Source of the DNA: Siphonodentalium dalli
Lineage: Eukaryota; Mollusca; Scaphopoda; Gadilida; Siphonodentaliidae
Direction of reading: 5' to 3'
Assembly (NCBI GenBank): GCA_032622095.1
Contig: CP136068.1
Span: 135,477,989-135,541,988 of the forward strand
Length of the DNA stretch: 64,000 bases
Positions 23,497 to 37,200 of the stretch are shown here, piece by piece. The translations under genes were made by a program, and so were the position numbers. Positions within the stretch are counted from its first letter, which is position 1, and each line of letters begins with the position of its first letter. Under the pieces are notes generated by a model. That model saw only the letters and a list, made by a program, of their open reading frames with translations, ran no database searches and was not told where the DNA came from.

Positions 23497-23997
23497 TTAA
23501 AGGCACGTGCGGCCTTAATTGTCGAAAATATTCATATTGTTCCTAACACCGTAAACAGAAAAACATTAAAACGCATACAGTTCCGTTCATATATACCATG
23601 ACCATCGCGTAAACAGCATGTTGCCATAAAGACCTACTATATTTTACCTAAGCAAGAGCCTGATTGTGTTACAGAAGACAGCACAATGTTACTGGCTAAT
23701 CACACACAAATGGCATAAACGCTCTTTATTAGTTCCATGTCAGGTATTCACCAACAAAGAACGCTCTTTATGTTTACCATCATAATATAAACAAACACCA
23801 GAAAAGTAACTTTTTATGCTTTTGTTTACATAACAATGGTCAAACATATGACCATAACATACTGTTTATGCGATATTTCTTATTTGTATACGGACACAGT
23901 CTATCTACATTTTGATGTTCTTTCTGTTTGTGGCGGTTTTTGACGGGTGGAGATATTTTCACAGGATACCCACCGCCAAGGCCAACCGTGTCTTTAA
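23497..23997. mobile_element. TTAA-flanked MITE (family M2), copy 2
   Basis: Same ends and body as copy 1, with TTAA at 23497-23500 and 23994-23997. The two copies are close to identical over 500 bp, so transposition was fairly recent. This copy lies exactly against the start of a 35-bp tandem array and beside an M4 copy. Confidence 0.75.
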
Positions 23998-24170
23998 CAG
24001 AATATAAGATTTCCTTACAGTGTCAAATATAACAGAATATAAGATTTCCTTTCAGTGTCATATATAACAGAATATCATATTTCCTTACAATGTTATATAT
24101 AACAGAATATAAGATTTCCTTTCAGTGTCATATATAACAGAATATAATATTTCTTTACAGTGTTCTGACC
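23996..24170. repeat. 35-bp tandem repeat, five units
   Basis: Units beginning AACAGAATATAAGATTTCCT start at 23996, 24031, 24066, 24101 and 24136. The spacing is constant and there are a few substitutions. Confidence 0.9.
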
Positions 24171-26061
24171 AACTCTGCATTGCACTTTGGAAATAACCAT
24201 GTAAGTATAGACAAAAGCAGGAATGTGAAAAATAATATTTTATTGTTTTCTTCTATAATGTTTTAAACAATTTATGCGATATTTACAGAAACAGTTATAA
24301 CATTTTTAATACATTTATTTTTATATACAATAAAGGCACAAGAAATAACTCTGATACCTTTATTTTGAACACAGGTGTGGTATATTCTTGCACTTTATGA
24401 ACACATAATGTCGACTAGTCAAACTCGGAGATTGCTTAATGGGGAGGTAACAGGGAGGGAATAGTTGTGTCGTACATAACCAGCACAGTATAGAGCGGTT
24501 ACCGTCTGGACATTATATAGTTTCATGTATGAATCTGATCGGAAATTGGTCCGTATACTTAAACAGGACGGGCGTCATACATGTACGAGTCTACTGGCAG
24601 CGCAAACTAGATGAGGATAACAAGAGCTTCTATATTTCAAGTCCGTATAGAGATAATATATATGCATATTCACCACCAGGTGGACAGGCACGACGTGTTG
24701 GGCAGTTTGCAATCACATGCTGGCAATTTTCATTCAGCAAATTTTCATGAAATTTGTTTCTAAAGCATAATATTTGTGATTGATACATTTAAGAAATACG
24801 GACTATAATGTGTTATCGATCCTAGATACGTGATTTGAGTGTGAAGTGTCTGATAGACACGGCTGATTATTTGATATTTGATCATAACGTCGGCCAAGTT
24901 ACATACATTTGTGGAAATACAGAGTGTCTTATACTATATATGGTGCATGATACATGCATTTTTTTTATGATGTGTCGTTCCTATTCAAGCAGACTATACA
25001 ATGTGTGAAAAATTCCAGGCAAATTCGCCAGAGTGTGAACGCAGCCGCAGATTCAGACAGAGGTTATGGGACGTTTTATTACTGAATTGTTTCCCATTGG
25101 AATTTCTAAAAAATATTATATTGTAATACATTTGTGAGGATTCTCAGATGATACGTACACAGACGACTGACATAGAAACGCCATATGAGGTGTATATCAT
25201 TTGTTTTAACAAACTCAAGGCACATATGAGACACATTTATGGCATAATTTGTGTAAACCCCATACAGATACTAAACTATTTCACTAACACGTGTATAACT
25301 AAAAGGCAACGCGGTGAATGGCTTGTACATGTAACATGGTGGTCTTAAAATTTAAAACTGGAAGCTTAAAAATGATAAGTTCGCAATGTGAACTGTAAAA
25401 ATAACAACAATATGATTCCCAAAAAGGTTGAACACATAACATTTCAGCACCAAAAACTTTGAAATAAGGATGACAATCAGTGATAGTATTGAAGTACTAC
25501 AACTTAAGGTTCGTACACACTTGTAACGAGATCAATGTGCGGAGTTATAACATTCGGCAAATAATGTAATCACCTGATAGGCATATTCCTATATGGAATA
25601 CTGCTTGCAGCTGTTAATTAAGTGCATACTAAAATATTTGAACTATACTTCGTGATCAAGTCCGATGTTTCTGATATTTACAAGGTCAAGGTGGTTGTTA
25701 TATACTCATTGATATAAGATATTAGAATGTATATAGATTTAGATCTAAGCAAACTATCAAAAAATTTCTTCTAAGTATATGTGCTGAATGTGAAGATGAA
25801 TCTTGTGAATGGGGTGCATAGGTGAACAAAAAATTCTTCTTCAAGAAATACCGGTATATATGAAAGAGATAATATAACTTGCTTCTAGCAAGTTGACAAT
25901 AGCACTGAGACAATCTGATGAATACTATGGCGAATTTTGGCGGCAAACGAGTTCAGTTACTTAGAACGAAGTGGAAGTTATAGGTAAATAGATTTAATTT
26001 CACTGAGTTGTGAACTATTTATCACTGTTGGGTCCGAGTAATTAATATGTGAAAAGTGATA
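24171..26061. other. Intergenic stretch without a recognisable gene
   Basis: AT-rich sequence. The 60-74-codon open frames (24529-24750, 25148-25348, 25722-25946) are not recognisable and carry no domain signature. Confidence 0.45.
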
Positions 26062-27078
26062 TGGTTTCGACCAAGTCTGGATATAGTGTGTCGGACTAGG
26101 AATGAGGTCCCCAGGGGGGTGAAATTAGTTATGCTACCGCACACAGTGGGCTAGCATCGCTAAATTCATCATCCGCGGACCTCATTCTGCTTAGCCTCAT
26201 CTTCTGGGTAGTATCTATAATAGTCTCAAATTATTTTAGTTACTTTTGCCCTTCTTGTTTTAGTTACTTTTCCCCTTCTGTTTAGTTTCCCCTAATACGC
26301 AGAAGATAAATTGCATAATCGAGGAGACTACACTCTTAGAACAAATGTGTATAAATACTACACAAAATGTGTTACATTTGATCTTAAACAAAATTGTGTA
26401 GAAATGACACATGACATATAATTATTAAATGTGTCGGTGGAATATCATCAACGTTGAATATAATTGAATATGTGAGTGTATCATAGTTATTAGATGAAAT
26501 GTGTTCTATTGGAGACACAAAACTCGTAAAGGCTATAACAGAACAAACAATTGGCAGCAGCTTTAAACTTTGTTATACACTATATTTGTGTAAAAACTGA
26601 ACAACACATAATTGTGTAGCACAAAGTTTTAAAGCAGCTGCCAATTTGTTATTATGGTAGCTTTTTCGAGGTTTATGTCTCAAATAGAACATATCTCATC
26701 TATTAAAGATAATATACTCACATATTCACTCAAATTCAAAGTTGAGAAAATTCCACCGACACATTTATGTCATGTTGTATTTCTACACAATTTTGTTTAA
26801 GATCAAATGTAACACATATTGTGTAGTATTTATACACATTTGTTCTAAGAGACTAATGGGTGAATATCACCAACATAAACTGGAGAACTTCAATCTGATC
26901 CTAGGTCTCCCATATATCATTTGATGACTGAGCAGAATGAGGTACATAGAGGCCATTTAGAGGGTGAATTTGGTGACGCTAGTCCGCCGTGTGGGATAGG
27001 CGTCACTAAATTCACCCACTGGGACCTCGTTCTGCAAATGTCAGACACACTATATACAGACTTGGTTTCAACCTGTTC
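26062..27078. mobile_element. Inverted-repeat element (family M3), copy 2, with a nested MITE
   Basis: The left end reads ACCAAGTCTGGATATAGTGT and the right end is its inverted counterpart (ACACTATATACAGACTTGGT) near 27045-27065. Just inside each end is a smaller palindrome of the form GAATGAGGTCC..GTGAATTTGGTGACGCTAG and its complement (26090-26200 and 26930-27035). A separate palindromic MITE occupies 26333-26851. The overlapping open frames at 26917-27166 are readings of this palindrome. Confidence 0.65.
26333..26851. mobile_element. Palindromic MITE nested inside M3 copy 2
   Basis: The ends are CTCTTAGAACAAATGTGTAT and the exact inverse. The arms continue through ACACAAAATGTGTTACATTTG, AACAAAATTGTGTAG and GTGTCGGTGGAAT to a centre near 26590, where AAAGCAGCTGCCAAT mirrors ATTGGCAGCAGCTTT. 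There is no coding content. Confidence 0.7.
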
Positions 27079-27783
27079 CCATGTCAATGTTCCTTTTCTG
27101 AAATGTGATAACACGCTTGCCGCCAACGTTCGCCCAATAAAAACGCCATTTATAATCTATATATAACCATAAAATATCAACAAAGAATCAACAAAAATAT
27201 GGACCAAGTTTCCTCTCACGCGGTTCCTTGCGAATTCCTCCATATATAGTCCTCATCAGAGAGAAAAATAGTATGAGCACGTTGACGAATAATCATGCAG
27301 AAAGCTCATTTTATTTTTGTAAATGACACAAGAAATATTTTAAAAGAAAGCATAATAATGATATCACGTCTGTCAGCTAATTTAATTCACGGCATTATTT
27401 GGACTCGTAGAAAGCAAACATATTTTATAAAATGCTATAGACAGATTTATGAAATGGTAATGGTATAATGTTCTCGGAAACAGTTTAGCCAGTTTGAAAT
27501 TTACGAATTTCTTAATCAAGCAACTCCGTACGTCACCATACTTCTCTCAAAGTTAATAAGAACCCGCCTCTATACACTTGAACTCTTTTTCTCTGATTTT
27601 AGGACTTTATATAGCGGAATGATAACGTGAGTGGAAACTTGGCCTTTAAGATATAAACCATAATCTTCCTCAATTGTCCTTATCCCAACCACTTGTCCGG
27701 AAGAAACACGCGAGTTGAAAGAACAAAACCCTCGAGGAAAATCAGGCTTCTAACTTCGAGATCACAACTGCCTGGTGCTACCA
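27079..27783 (-). other. ets downstream region and probable 3' UTR
   Basis: On the minus strand this follows the ets stop codon (27784-27786). The first AATAAA hexamer found downstream is at 27310-27315, about 470 nt after the stop, a plausible polyadenylation signal. The sequence is AT-rich and shows no other gene. Confidence 0.4.
27310..27315 (-). terminator. Candidate polyadenylation signal of ets
   Basis: Plus-strand TTTATT reads AATAAA on the coding strand, 469 nt downstream of the ets stop. It is the first canonical hexamer I found; the cleavage site itself cannot be read. Confidence 0.3.
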
Positions 27784-28124
27784 TTATTCGTCGCTATCCT
27801 TTTGTGGTTTCACTCCGCATGCGTCGAAGAGTTCTTCCGGTGTGTAACCAAGGAGTCCTTGGAGATCACAGACGAACCGATACACGTACCGTTTTCCGGC
27901 AGTTTTGTGAATAATGTTTTTGTCGTAATAATATCGAAGTCCTCTGCTCAATTTCTCATAGTTCATTTTAGGTTTGTTTTTCCTGAGTCCCCATCGGCGC
28001 GCAACTTCGTCGGGATCGGAAATTTTGAATTCCCACCCGTTACCAGTCCAGCAAATGAAATGTTGACATGATTTGTCCGTTAGAAGTTCCAGAAGAAACT
28101 GCCACAATTGAATTGGTCCACTCC
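27784..28124 (-). CDS. ets1/2: ets exon 8: ETS DNA-binding domain and stop
   Basis: The acceptor is TTTTTTTTTAACAG followed by GGAGTGGACC, encoding [14 protein letters not shown]. The exon supplies residues 317-429. The tryptophans of the winged helix-turn-helix, the [15 protein letters not shown] recognition helix and the [11 protein letters not shown] strand are all present, and TAA is at 27784-27786. After GRRW-type helix-2 text (ARRWG) the next residue is Leu363, codon 27985-27987, where human ETS1 has Lys. The frame at 27775-28071 on the plus strand is a shadow. Confidence 0.97.
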
Positions 28125-31100
28125 CTGTTAAAAAAAAAGGAAAGAAAATGAAAATAAAACAAACGTAAACGTATATAGCTTGTTAGTTGATACCATCGTA
28201 ATTCTATTAATGTGCTAGAGATTTTTAGATGTTGTTGTTGACCTTATCACAACACCCTGGATCAGATAAAATGCGCAACTTCAGAAACTCCGACAAGTGC
28301 TTTTATGTTATTTGATGATTTAAATTTTTTTTTTAATTAACCAAAACAATACATTATTCGGTTGGTGGTTGGACCCTTTTTTGTGTGGGCATTACTTGAC
28401 TAACTAACCTCAATAAAAAAAAGATAGCACAGACTAACAGTTTATAAATATAAAGTGTCTATACTATAAATTTTTTTTGTCAGTTGACTTTTTCGATATG
28501 TTTTGTTAATATACATATTTTGTTCACTTTGAAACCCTCTGATGGGCAATGTTCAGTTTTATTTTGTGAAATACAAATTATTAAAAAAAACATATTATTT
28601 AATCAAAAGTAGCAAACGTTGAATTCTTTGTTTAAAAACAACAATTCAACCTATATTTTAGACTGAAATTGCCAACATTTACTGCTTCTTCTGACAATTT
28701 GAAAATATTGTTCACTTTTTGTCTGAATTGTGATGTCCTTTCTATTCTAGGCTCCAAACATAACGAACTTTCCGATGAAAGGTATATATGCCTTTAACCG
28801 ACATCCCCGCTGGAGTATTTCTTTGTGTGAGCAATCCCCCAACTCAGTTGATTACGCGGGTTGGTGAATCCCGGTTAAATATGGGTGTACAATTATGATC
28901 ACATAAATAAACCCCGTTAACAAATTTGTACCCCCAAATTTCTGCCATGTTTTTATTATGGGGGTTTCTGTGTCTTTATAGATCATGTGCCGCGTCAAAC
29001 ATAATGTCACTGTTGCCATCTTCAGTTCGTTCCCCCCATGGCTACCACATCAAGCCATCAATCAGTAAGGTGTAGTATATAAAAGCCGTAACCGCATTAT
29101 AAATATAAAAATGCAGGTGACACGATGTGGTGTTGCGCCATAAATTTCTCATTTATTACGGTAAAATCTCGTAATAAATTACTGTATCTTGATGGTGAAG
29201 GTTTTACACAATCTTAAAATGTATTACTTTTGTTTAAAGGGCTTTAGTCGTATTTAATGGTTAAAGTATATTCCCTGCGTGACAATGCTCCATATGCAAA
29301 AGTTAAATATGGACATGCTTAGTATCTACACCACGTCATTGCAGACATGCCATATTTTTAATAATAGCCGTAAACGTCGTGAATGTGAAAGGGTCAGAAT
29401 GTTAATAGCACTTCAAGAATATTAGTGAATTTTTAAGAGCCAGATAAAGTATTTGTTTTGGTGTATTTTTGTTCCAAAAAGCGCTGACGCGTCGGTATTT
29501 TTTTTTGGCTCATATGTCAACGCTGGCTTCTTGTCAGTGAGCTACTGCAGTACATGTTTTATTTTTGACAGGTCATCATAAAATATCACTCTGACCGATA
29601 ATTAAAATTTCTTGCTGAGATTTTTCTCATGATAGGTTCATGCACTCATGCTATCAATGATGATAACACATGTTCCGCTTACAGTGTCATGGCTACCTCC
29701 GCTGATTGCAAATCGTAACCAACAAAAGATGAATATGAACTTTAAATGACCACACGGTTAAAGGGGCATATTCTGTTCCATTCATGGGAACGGGACAAAT
29801 GCGAAGAAATCCTAACCTTCAAGTTAACATTATATATTGAATTTCCCAAACAAAATACATATCTAAACAAGAAATATTGTTCTTGTACGAACGAATTCAT
29901 AAAGCCTAAGGTGTCACCCCCGGGGGATGCATACCCGTCTGTTAACTGGTTACAGGGTTGATATGCCCATTTTAACCGATATGCACGATTCAACAAGTTT
30001 TTAGTATTTAAGTTTGTATTGTGTATATATTAGCCAAAATGACATCTTTTGTTGTATGTAATTCAGTCTCATATAGAGATCTTGATGTGTTGAATTTGAG
30101 GACATTACTTCAGCAAATTGTTATTCAAGATTCATGGGGGTTGGGGTGACATTCTCATTCATTTGCCGTGGGATATCAATCGATTTATAAAACGCTATAC
30201 GGACCCCTTTACCAAGGGAATACATCATGATCACCGCAATTAGACATAAAGTGAAACATTAAAACTCAATGATTAAATTTGAGTTTAAAACTCAGAAAAT
30301 ATACCTTATTGACCAAATCTAATCAGAAAGAAATGTAACCAACATAATTCCAGGCACGTATGTTAAGTTTGCTCCCCTAACATTTTAGGTTACAGTGAAG
30401 TAATTCGATTGGTAGCGCCCTCCAACGGATTTTGGACCAAGATGCAGGAGAGAATTAAAAAAATTCTGGGCTCTGGTTGGTTAATAGTAGTTTCGATATT
30501 TAAACATATAAAATACATTCAATCACTCCTCTTGAAATTCAGACTCCAAACAAAACATTGGCACATTGTAAAGCACGTGGTTCCTAGAATTAGTGTGAGG
30601 TAAAAAATGTCAATATTTTTTTCATGCAATTCTGACTCTCGATTATAAATCCCAAATTTAAAGGTACATTCCATGCTCGAAGATATGATTTTTTTCATGC
30701 AGAAACTTTGCGCAGATGCCAATCCTGGTGACCATGTACTCATTTATCACAATTCGTGGATAGTCAGGGCTGCAGGCCATTATATGTTAACACTGAGGCC
30801 TATGGGAAATAATTACTTCACTGTAACCATAAATATGTTGTAAGGGGAGTTACCTGTCAAGCTGCAAACCGGAGTACAGTCCCCTTGCTACGCTGATCTG
30901 ACCGATGCCATCATGTATATTTTCGTAATTAAATTTAACATTTTGTATTTAAGTGTTTTGTCAGTTACAAGTCTTTCTGACTTGATCTAGCCATTTTCCA
31001 AATGAACATAGACAGTTCGTTTTCTCAGAATAATGCAGAATGAATTGTAACTGACAAGAGTCTTAAATAAAAAAAATGAGTGATTTCCTTTCAATCTGTG

Positions 31101-31183
31101 TACGAGATGTCAGTGTTCAGTCCAGCGTAGCAAGGGATTGAACTCTCTCTCTCGCTCTCTCTCTCTCCCCTCTCTCTCTCTCT

Positions 31184-31220
<37 letters not shown>

Positions 31221-34200
31221 AGTCTATAGCGTAGTAGGCGACTGAACTCGGCCTTGCAGTTTGGTTATACATGTATGTGAGGTTTATAGATTCAATTGAC
31301 AATCTAACTTACCGGAGTAGCCCGCTAACGTTGCCGCATGCGACGACATGACATTCTGCTTGATCTCATGCGGCGACGGGACACCATCACCGGCGATGTG
31401 AGACATATGATGAACACCATTGTGGTGGAAGCCATGTCGATGCGAGGCGAACGACCAGCCATCACAGGGCCCGTAATCCTGGGGCGACCACGGCATCTCC
31501 GTTTTTATATTCGGAACTGTTTGGTATGAGTCGCTGAAATGCTCATGTGGTGGTGTTTCTGGTAAATAATGGTCGCCTGGAAAGAGATAACAAAACTCTT
31601 GATGGACGTCATATGTATGCATTTTTTTAGGCGGGTGTGTCAAGCTATTATTTTATCGGGAAAACATGTAGAAATTCAAATTTAGATACGTTTAATTTTT
31701 CTACAACAAGCTATAAATATGGAATGGTCGATTCAGTTAGAATATTTTTGTCACAATTCGATCGCAAAATATAAAAAGATAAAGACTGACTTCATGAAAA
31801 CTCACCTCGATAGAAATTTTGTGGAGAGATGTGTGGTCGGAATTTGAGATCTTGTGATAATACTGGGTAGAATTCTGTGGTCGGACTGTGGTCGTAGAAG
31901 TAAGGTGGCCCGTGCATGCTTTCCAAACACTGATAATCTGACGAATCGTCGAAGCTTGAGCCACTCATGACTGGTGAGTCCCGCTGTTTGCTCGCAACGT
32001 GACACGGGTCTGAAAGAAGACGTACAAAATATAGTGGTGGCCGAGACTTCACAATAGGCACGTCGACATGTCGGGAAGAACACATTCCCTATCAGCTTTT
32101 AGACCAAGTTCGCCAAGCTTCATTTTGGGCCTGATGGAAAACAAACACAGCGAAGACCCCCCCCCCAATATAGGTATCCAGAATAGTATACGCGATATAT
32201 AAGTATAACAGTTCTTCAAGTACAATGACACTCTTTCAGCGAAAGCACAAACTATGTTTAACGTTGACGATAATTTAACTTTTTGATGCGTCAAACAAAA
32301 AGTTAAATCGTGATAACACTGCATTGTTTGATATCCGACCATCAGAACCTCCAAAGAATAGCCTTACTATTTTCGTGTATATAGATAATTTAGTGGGTCC
32401 GTAGCATAAAATCTGGTTAGAAACTTAAACAATGGAGATGTCATCATGACTCCTCATGCCCGTCATATATAAAGTATGTTATATTAATTTGAAATTTATG
32501 TTTGAATATATATTTGTTGTAGGGAGCGGAGGTCCACCTAAGTTTTTCAGAAGTTGTCCACCTATCCCTTATATTTATGTATTTATCCATACATGATTTT
32601 ACATGAAATATGTTTAAATAAAACAAAAGAGTGACATACACTTAAATTCTTTTCGGCTTTTCAGTGGAAATAAACCCGAGCGTTGTATCAAAAGATCCAC
32701 GTGATATACCGTGTTATAATTTTTCCCATATATCATGCATCTTATGTCCATTAATTTGTATAAAATGTTCCCATCACTAAGCTGTCTAAGTACCCTCGTA
32801 TCACACCTCAAACACGATATAAATAAACTTTAGTATCAAAACAAACAATCAAAATTCAATAAAATCGACGCTATATAACATATTTATCTACCTGTAACAT
32901 ACAGTTTGGTGTGTAAATATGTTCATCTCTTTGATGTTTATTCATTTGTAGATTTCAAACGTGTTAATGATTGGCCATTCCGACCATCTTGCATAATTTA
33001 TGATAATGAAACGGTAGTCACCGCGGGTGCCATACGCCGTTAAGTTTCCGCGCGAAAAGATGACGTAACGAAAGTCGTCTGCTTTCATGGTGAAGATGTA
33101 TAATATCTATTTCAAGTACACATCACAGGGATGCTGATCGTAGGTACAACAAGGGACACAACCTAATGACCTTATCGGGACAGATAAGATTCTTACGATC
33201 AGGTCAACCGTGTGTCCTTCAAGAAATATAACCAAATCGCGCATAAATAATTCACACGATCGAACCTTTATTCCGTATTTCACTGCAGTCGAGTCGACCA
33301 CCCAATATCTTGATTACAGGGACTCATGCCCTTCGAAGTGGGTTCATGCAAACTAACATGAATTGTTATAATATAAGCAAAGTTAAACTGGACAATATAG
33401 ATAGAGCCAATTTACTCCATTCCAGTGGCACTTTTGGTTTACATATACTATTATAAAATTGTGTTGGGCAATATTCCATAGCAATAATTGCAACCAAATC
33501 TTCAAATGTAAAAAATTACAATACATTTTCCCGACAAGTGGATACATGTGTTTCTCAGTATGTAATTATAGTGCCATTCCATGCCAACATGGACAAATTA
33601 AGGCAAGTAAATACAAGTAGATTGAATTATCTATACATAACATACCTTCTACGAACCCATGGTTAGAATGTGGCTGGTTTGTGCTTTCAGAATTTCCATT
33701 AAAACCTGAAAATGGAAGACGGTTGAATCATTCATTATGCGATGCTAACTGAAAAGAAATAGCATCTTACAAATTAATTGTTTCGAAATTTACAAAACGT
33801 TGCAAAATACATAACATGGACACTAGAAAGGGTTCAATTTGCTGTGAGATTGATCAATATAAAACTGCACCATATTATCAGCCATGAACACAATCTGAAA
33901 ACGCGCCATTTGCCCGATCCAGTTTTTAAACTTAAACATATAAAAATGTGTTAAATCTGAAATGATTCAGATGTTTTATTTCCTTTGTAGTTTGGCGTTT
34001 TGACCCCGCTGGGTTGATAATTATTAGTTTGTAATGACAAGAAACGAGGAGATTGTTCAAAAGGCAGACGAGATGACAGCAAACTCGAAGTAGATCATCA
34101 ACATTCGAACGGCTAACTGAACCAATTCATATTAATAGCTCTCAACAACATATATAGTTGTGCATCTCTGGACCATTTGCATGTTTTTGATGATCATGCA

Positions 34201-37200
34201 TACATACAGCCACCGGTATATGATTGGTATACTGGCGCGTCATTATGTTTTATCAATGCAAGAACGAACCGGATCATTTCGGGGTGAAGCGGTTTAATAG
34301 CGCATTTTTCTCGGATGAAGTTTTGAACACCAAAAGCTCAGTTCTTTTGAGCATGTCCGCCGCTGTGCCTCCAATAGTTTTGACCTTTTCTCGTGTGTGC
34401 ATATTATGAAAGCTAATTGCACAGACTGCGCCGACATTGATGGCACAACAATGAACGCAGTTGGTTCAGACCCAATATCGGTGCGCAAACGCGTGCATCA
34501 AGTAGGTAGAATTATTTTAATTGAGGAACATTAAAGAAATAATTAAGACACTGACATTTGCAATTCCATGTTAGCAGACTATTTGGTGGCACATGCATAT
34601 ATATAGAAGAATACGATGGTGAAAATGAAATGCATGGCGTCATCATGCAGCAGATATACAATTAAATATATACTGGTAGATGGGGAAACAAATTGGATAT
34701 TAAGTCAATGATATCTGTAAAAATATTATAAAATACTCGAATTCATTAGAGTTTATAGTAGCGATGCACCTACCTTGCGATATGAATCTGTCGTCGAATT
34801 CAGGAACACACAGTGGTTCGCTGTAATTTGACGGAGCGTTACACAGTGAGTTATCGTCCTTTGCATCTGAAATTAGGAATTTGTTTTTGCAATTAATGCT
34901 CTGACTACGACAATTAATGTCCACATCGTCGCCAAGCGCAATTAAATAGTGCACGTTCAACACGAGAGGCATTTTGTTTCAGCGGAAATAGGAAGACAGG
35001 AAGTAAATGGTAGCATCGGAGAAATTATGATGCATCTATATAATTATATTATGTATAGGCCATGCGCTGACTCAGCGCAGAGAGGTAACCATGCACAAAC
35101 TAACCAATTGATGTGGACATTCATCAACCTATAAAAACCGAACGTCCTGTTCAGACTACAATGTAGACTTCGGTCCTCTCGATGCACTGGTCTGGCCACT
35201 GACAACATGTATATACAGATTCTATGAGAGTATTCCATTTTTTTTATTCAAGACTGCATGTTGTCGGTTAAAATTCATTTTTATTTGACCAGGCCAAATT
35301 CTAAATGGATATGGAGATTTCAGTTTCTCTCAATAATGCAGAATGAATTGTAACCGACAAAAGTAAAATAAAAATGTAAGATGTTCTTATATTATGTGTG
35401 CACGTGGTGGTAATGGTCAGACCAGCGTATAGCGACGTCTGAGCTCTTGTTTGTACATGTAGTTTGCGATGTGATATGGCATAACAGCTGAGACGATAAA
35501 CCAAACAAAACCATCGTAGAATAAAAGAAATTACGATGCATCTAATGTTTATATTCGTGTTGCCAGCTGGTGTCTAAGGTTATATTGAAATGTCGACGAA
35601 AAGAGGGACATAAAAAACAGCGCATGTGATATACGAAGTGCCAAATGCCTTGGGATGAGTATTTAGGTCAAGATGATTTGTATATTGAGGCACCTGACAT
35701 CATATGCAGTGCCCATCTAAGCCATCTTTCAAGTTAATCAATGGGTGAGATGATATATTCCGTGCAATTTTCTGTTATATATGTCGAAATTTAGTATTCA
35801 TGCGTGTAGCGTGCGAACGCTTCAGTGCAACATGAATGTGGCATGACATACCAGAGCTGCTAACATCTGGAGAGTCAGAGAGAAGAAAGCAAGTGATGGC
35901 GCGAAATCAGGTGCGAACAATAATTCTTATTTTCATCCAGATTTTCATATTTGATTTTTAGACGATTTTCAACGTGAAACTACTTGTTTTCCGTTTTTTC
36001 ACTCGGTAATATTGTTATCGGACCTTGCATGTACAGGAGGTTTTGATGATCAAATATCTACTTTGAAGAGGCAGTTTTCAGGATTTTAATTTGTTTTTGT
36101 TATATAGCTGCTCATAAAGATCAACTATACGATATAGAAATAGAGATCGTTTGTGCTTCCATTCCCATATTGCTATATATAATAAGGGGAGTTTTAATCA
36201 TTAAGTAACTATAAGAACGATCCATCTCTTCTCGGAACAATTACAACAACAACAACAACAAAATATCAATAACAACAATTCAATTATAAGTTTTTTAACA
36301 GATATATTTTCAATCAAAGACGTCGTTATGTTGTAAAAATAGTGACATTTCCCTCCCAGTTAGTGGAATAAATAGGGAAAATTATTTCATAGTGACAGAA
36401 GCTTCTAATGAACGGTTTCTCTGCCTGAAAATTACAAAGAGTTCAATGAAGAGACACCCATTCTTTATTAAAATTATGGGGAGTGCTATTTACCTTTCCT
36501 GAGGATTTCTAGATGCTCCCACATAATATCTCCCATAAATGGAGGCGTCAGATCCAAGAATCGTTCCTTCTCCAGTTTACTCAACTCCGTTCCATTCATG
36601 TTTAGATTTCCGAAGTTAACCCCTTGTAAACTGAACTCTCTCATAGCCCAGGTCAACCACTGCATTACATTGACGTCGGTCCACTGTTTGGGATCTGAAA
36701 AGAGACACACGTTTCATGATTTTTGAGTTAATTCGCTCGGTTGTCGATAGATTATCTTTAGATGCAGATGGGGCGTTTAAAGATGGAAAATCCCAGTTAA
36801 ATAGTATAAATCCCAGTTAAACCTACTATAAATCCCAGTTAAATAGTATAAATCCCAGTTAAACCTACTATAAATTTACGTGTTATATACTCATACAGTA
36901 ATGCTATAATTAATCGACTTCTTAACCACAGCAGAATTATGGGTAACTTTTCAGGATTTAGTCGGAAATATGGCTTGTTGCCATTCATCGGAAAGCTCTC
37001 GTCTGCTGTGGTTAATATGTCGATTAATTAGAGCATTACTGTACTTAAAACCCTTCCATGAATGGAGCTTCCTGAAATTTTGCGAAAATCCTGTGCAAAT
37101 GCATTCTCTGATATTATGCGAGTCTCTCATTGGGGGCACCTTCTGCACTTTTATTTATCTGTCGTCTGCTTTTATAACCTTAACATCCCTCCAAATGAAT

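Larger units (their letters stand above)
28125..31312 (-). other. ets1/2: ets intron 7
   Basis: 3.2-kb GT-AG intron. It contains one M4 repeat copy and a CT-rich microsatellite near its 5' end. The rest (28140-30850) shows only AT-rich sequence with several poly-T tracts. Small open frames inside it are not supported. Confidence 0.7.

Noticed and set aside
26917-27166. Overlapping 69- and 81-codon frames
   Set aside because: They read an M3 palindrome in both directions.
31140-31220. Arg/Glu repeat protein (RERERERE) on the minus strand
   Set aside because: It is a (CT)n microsatellite in ets intron 7.
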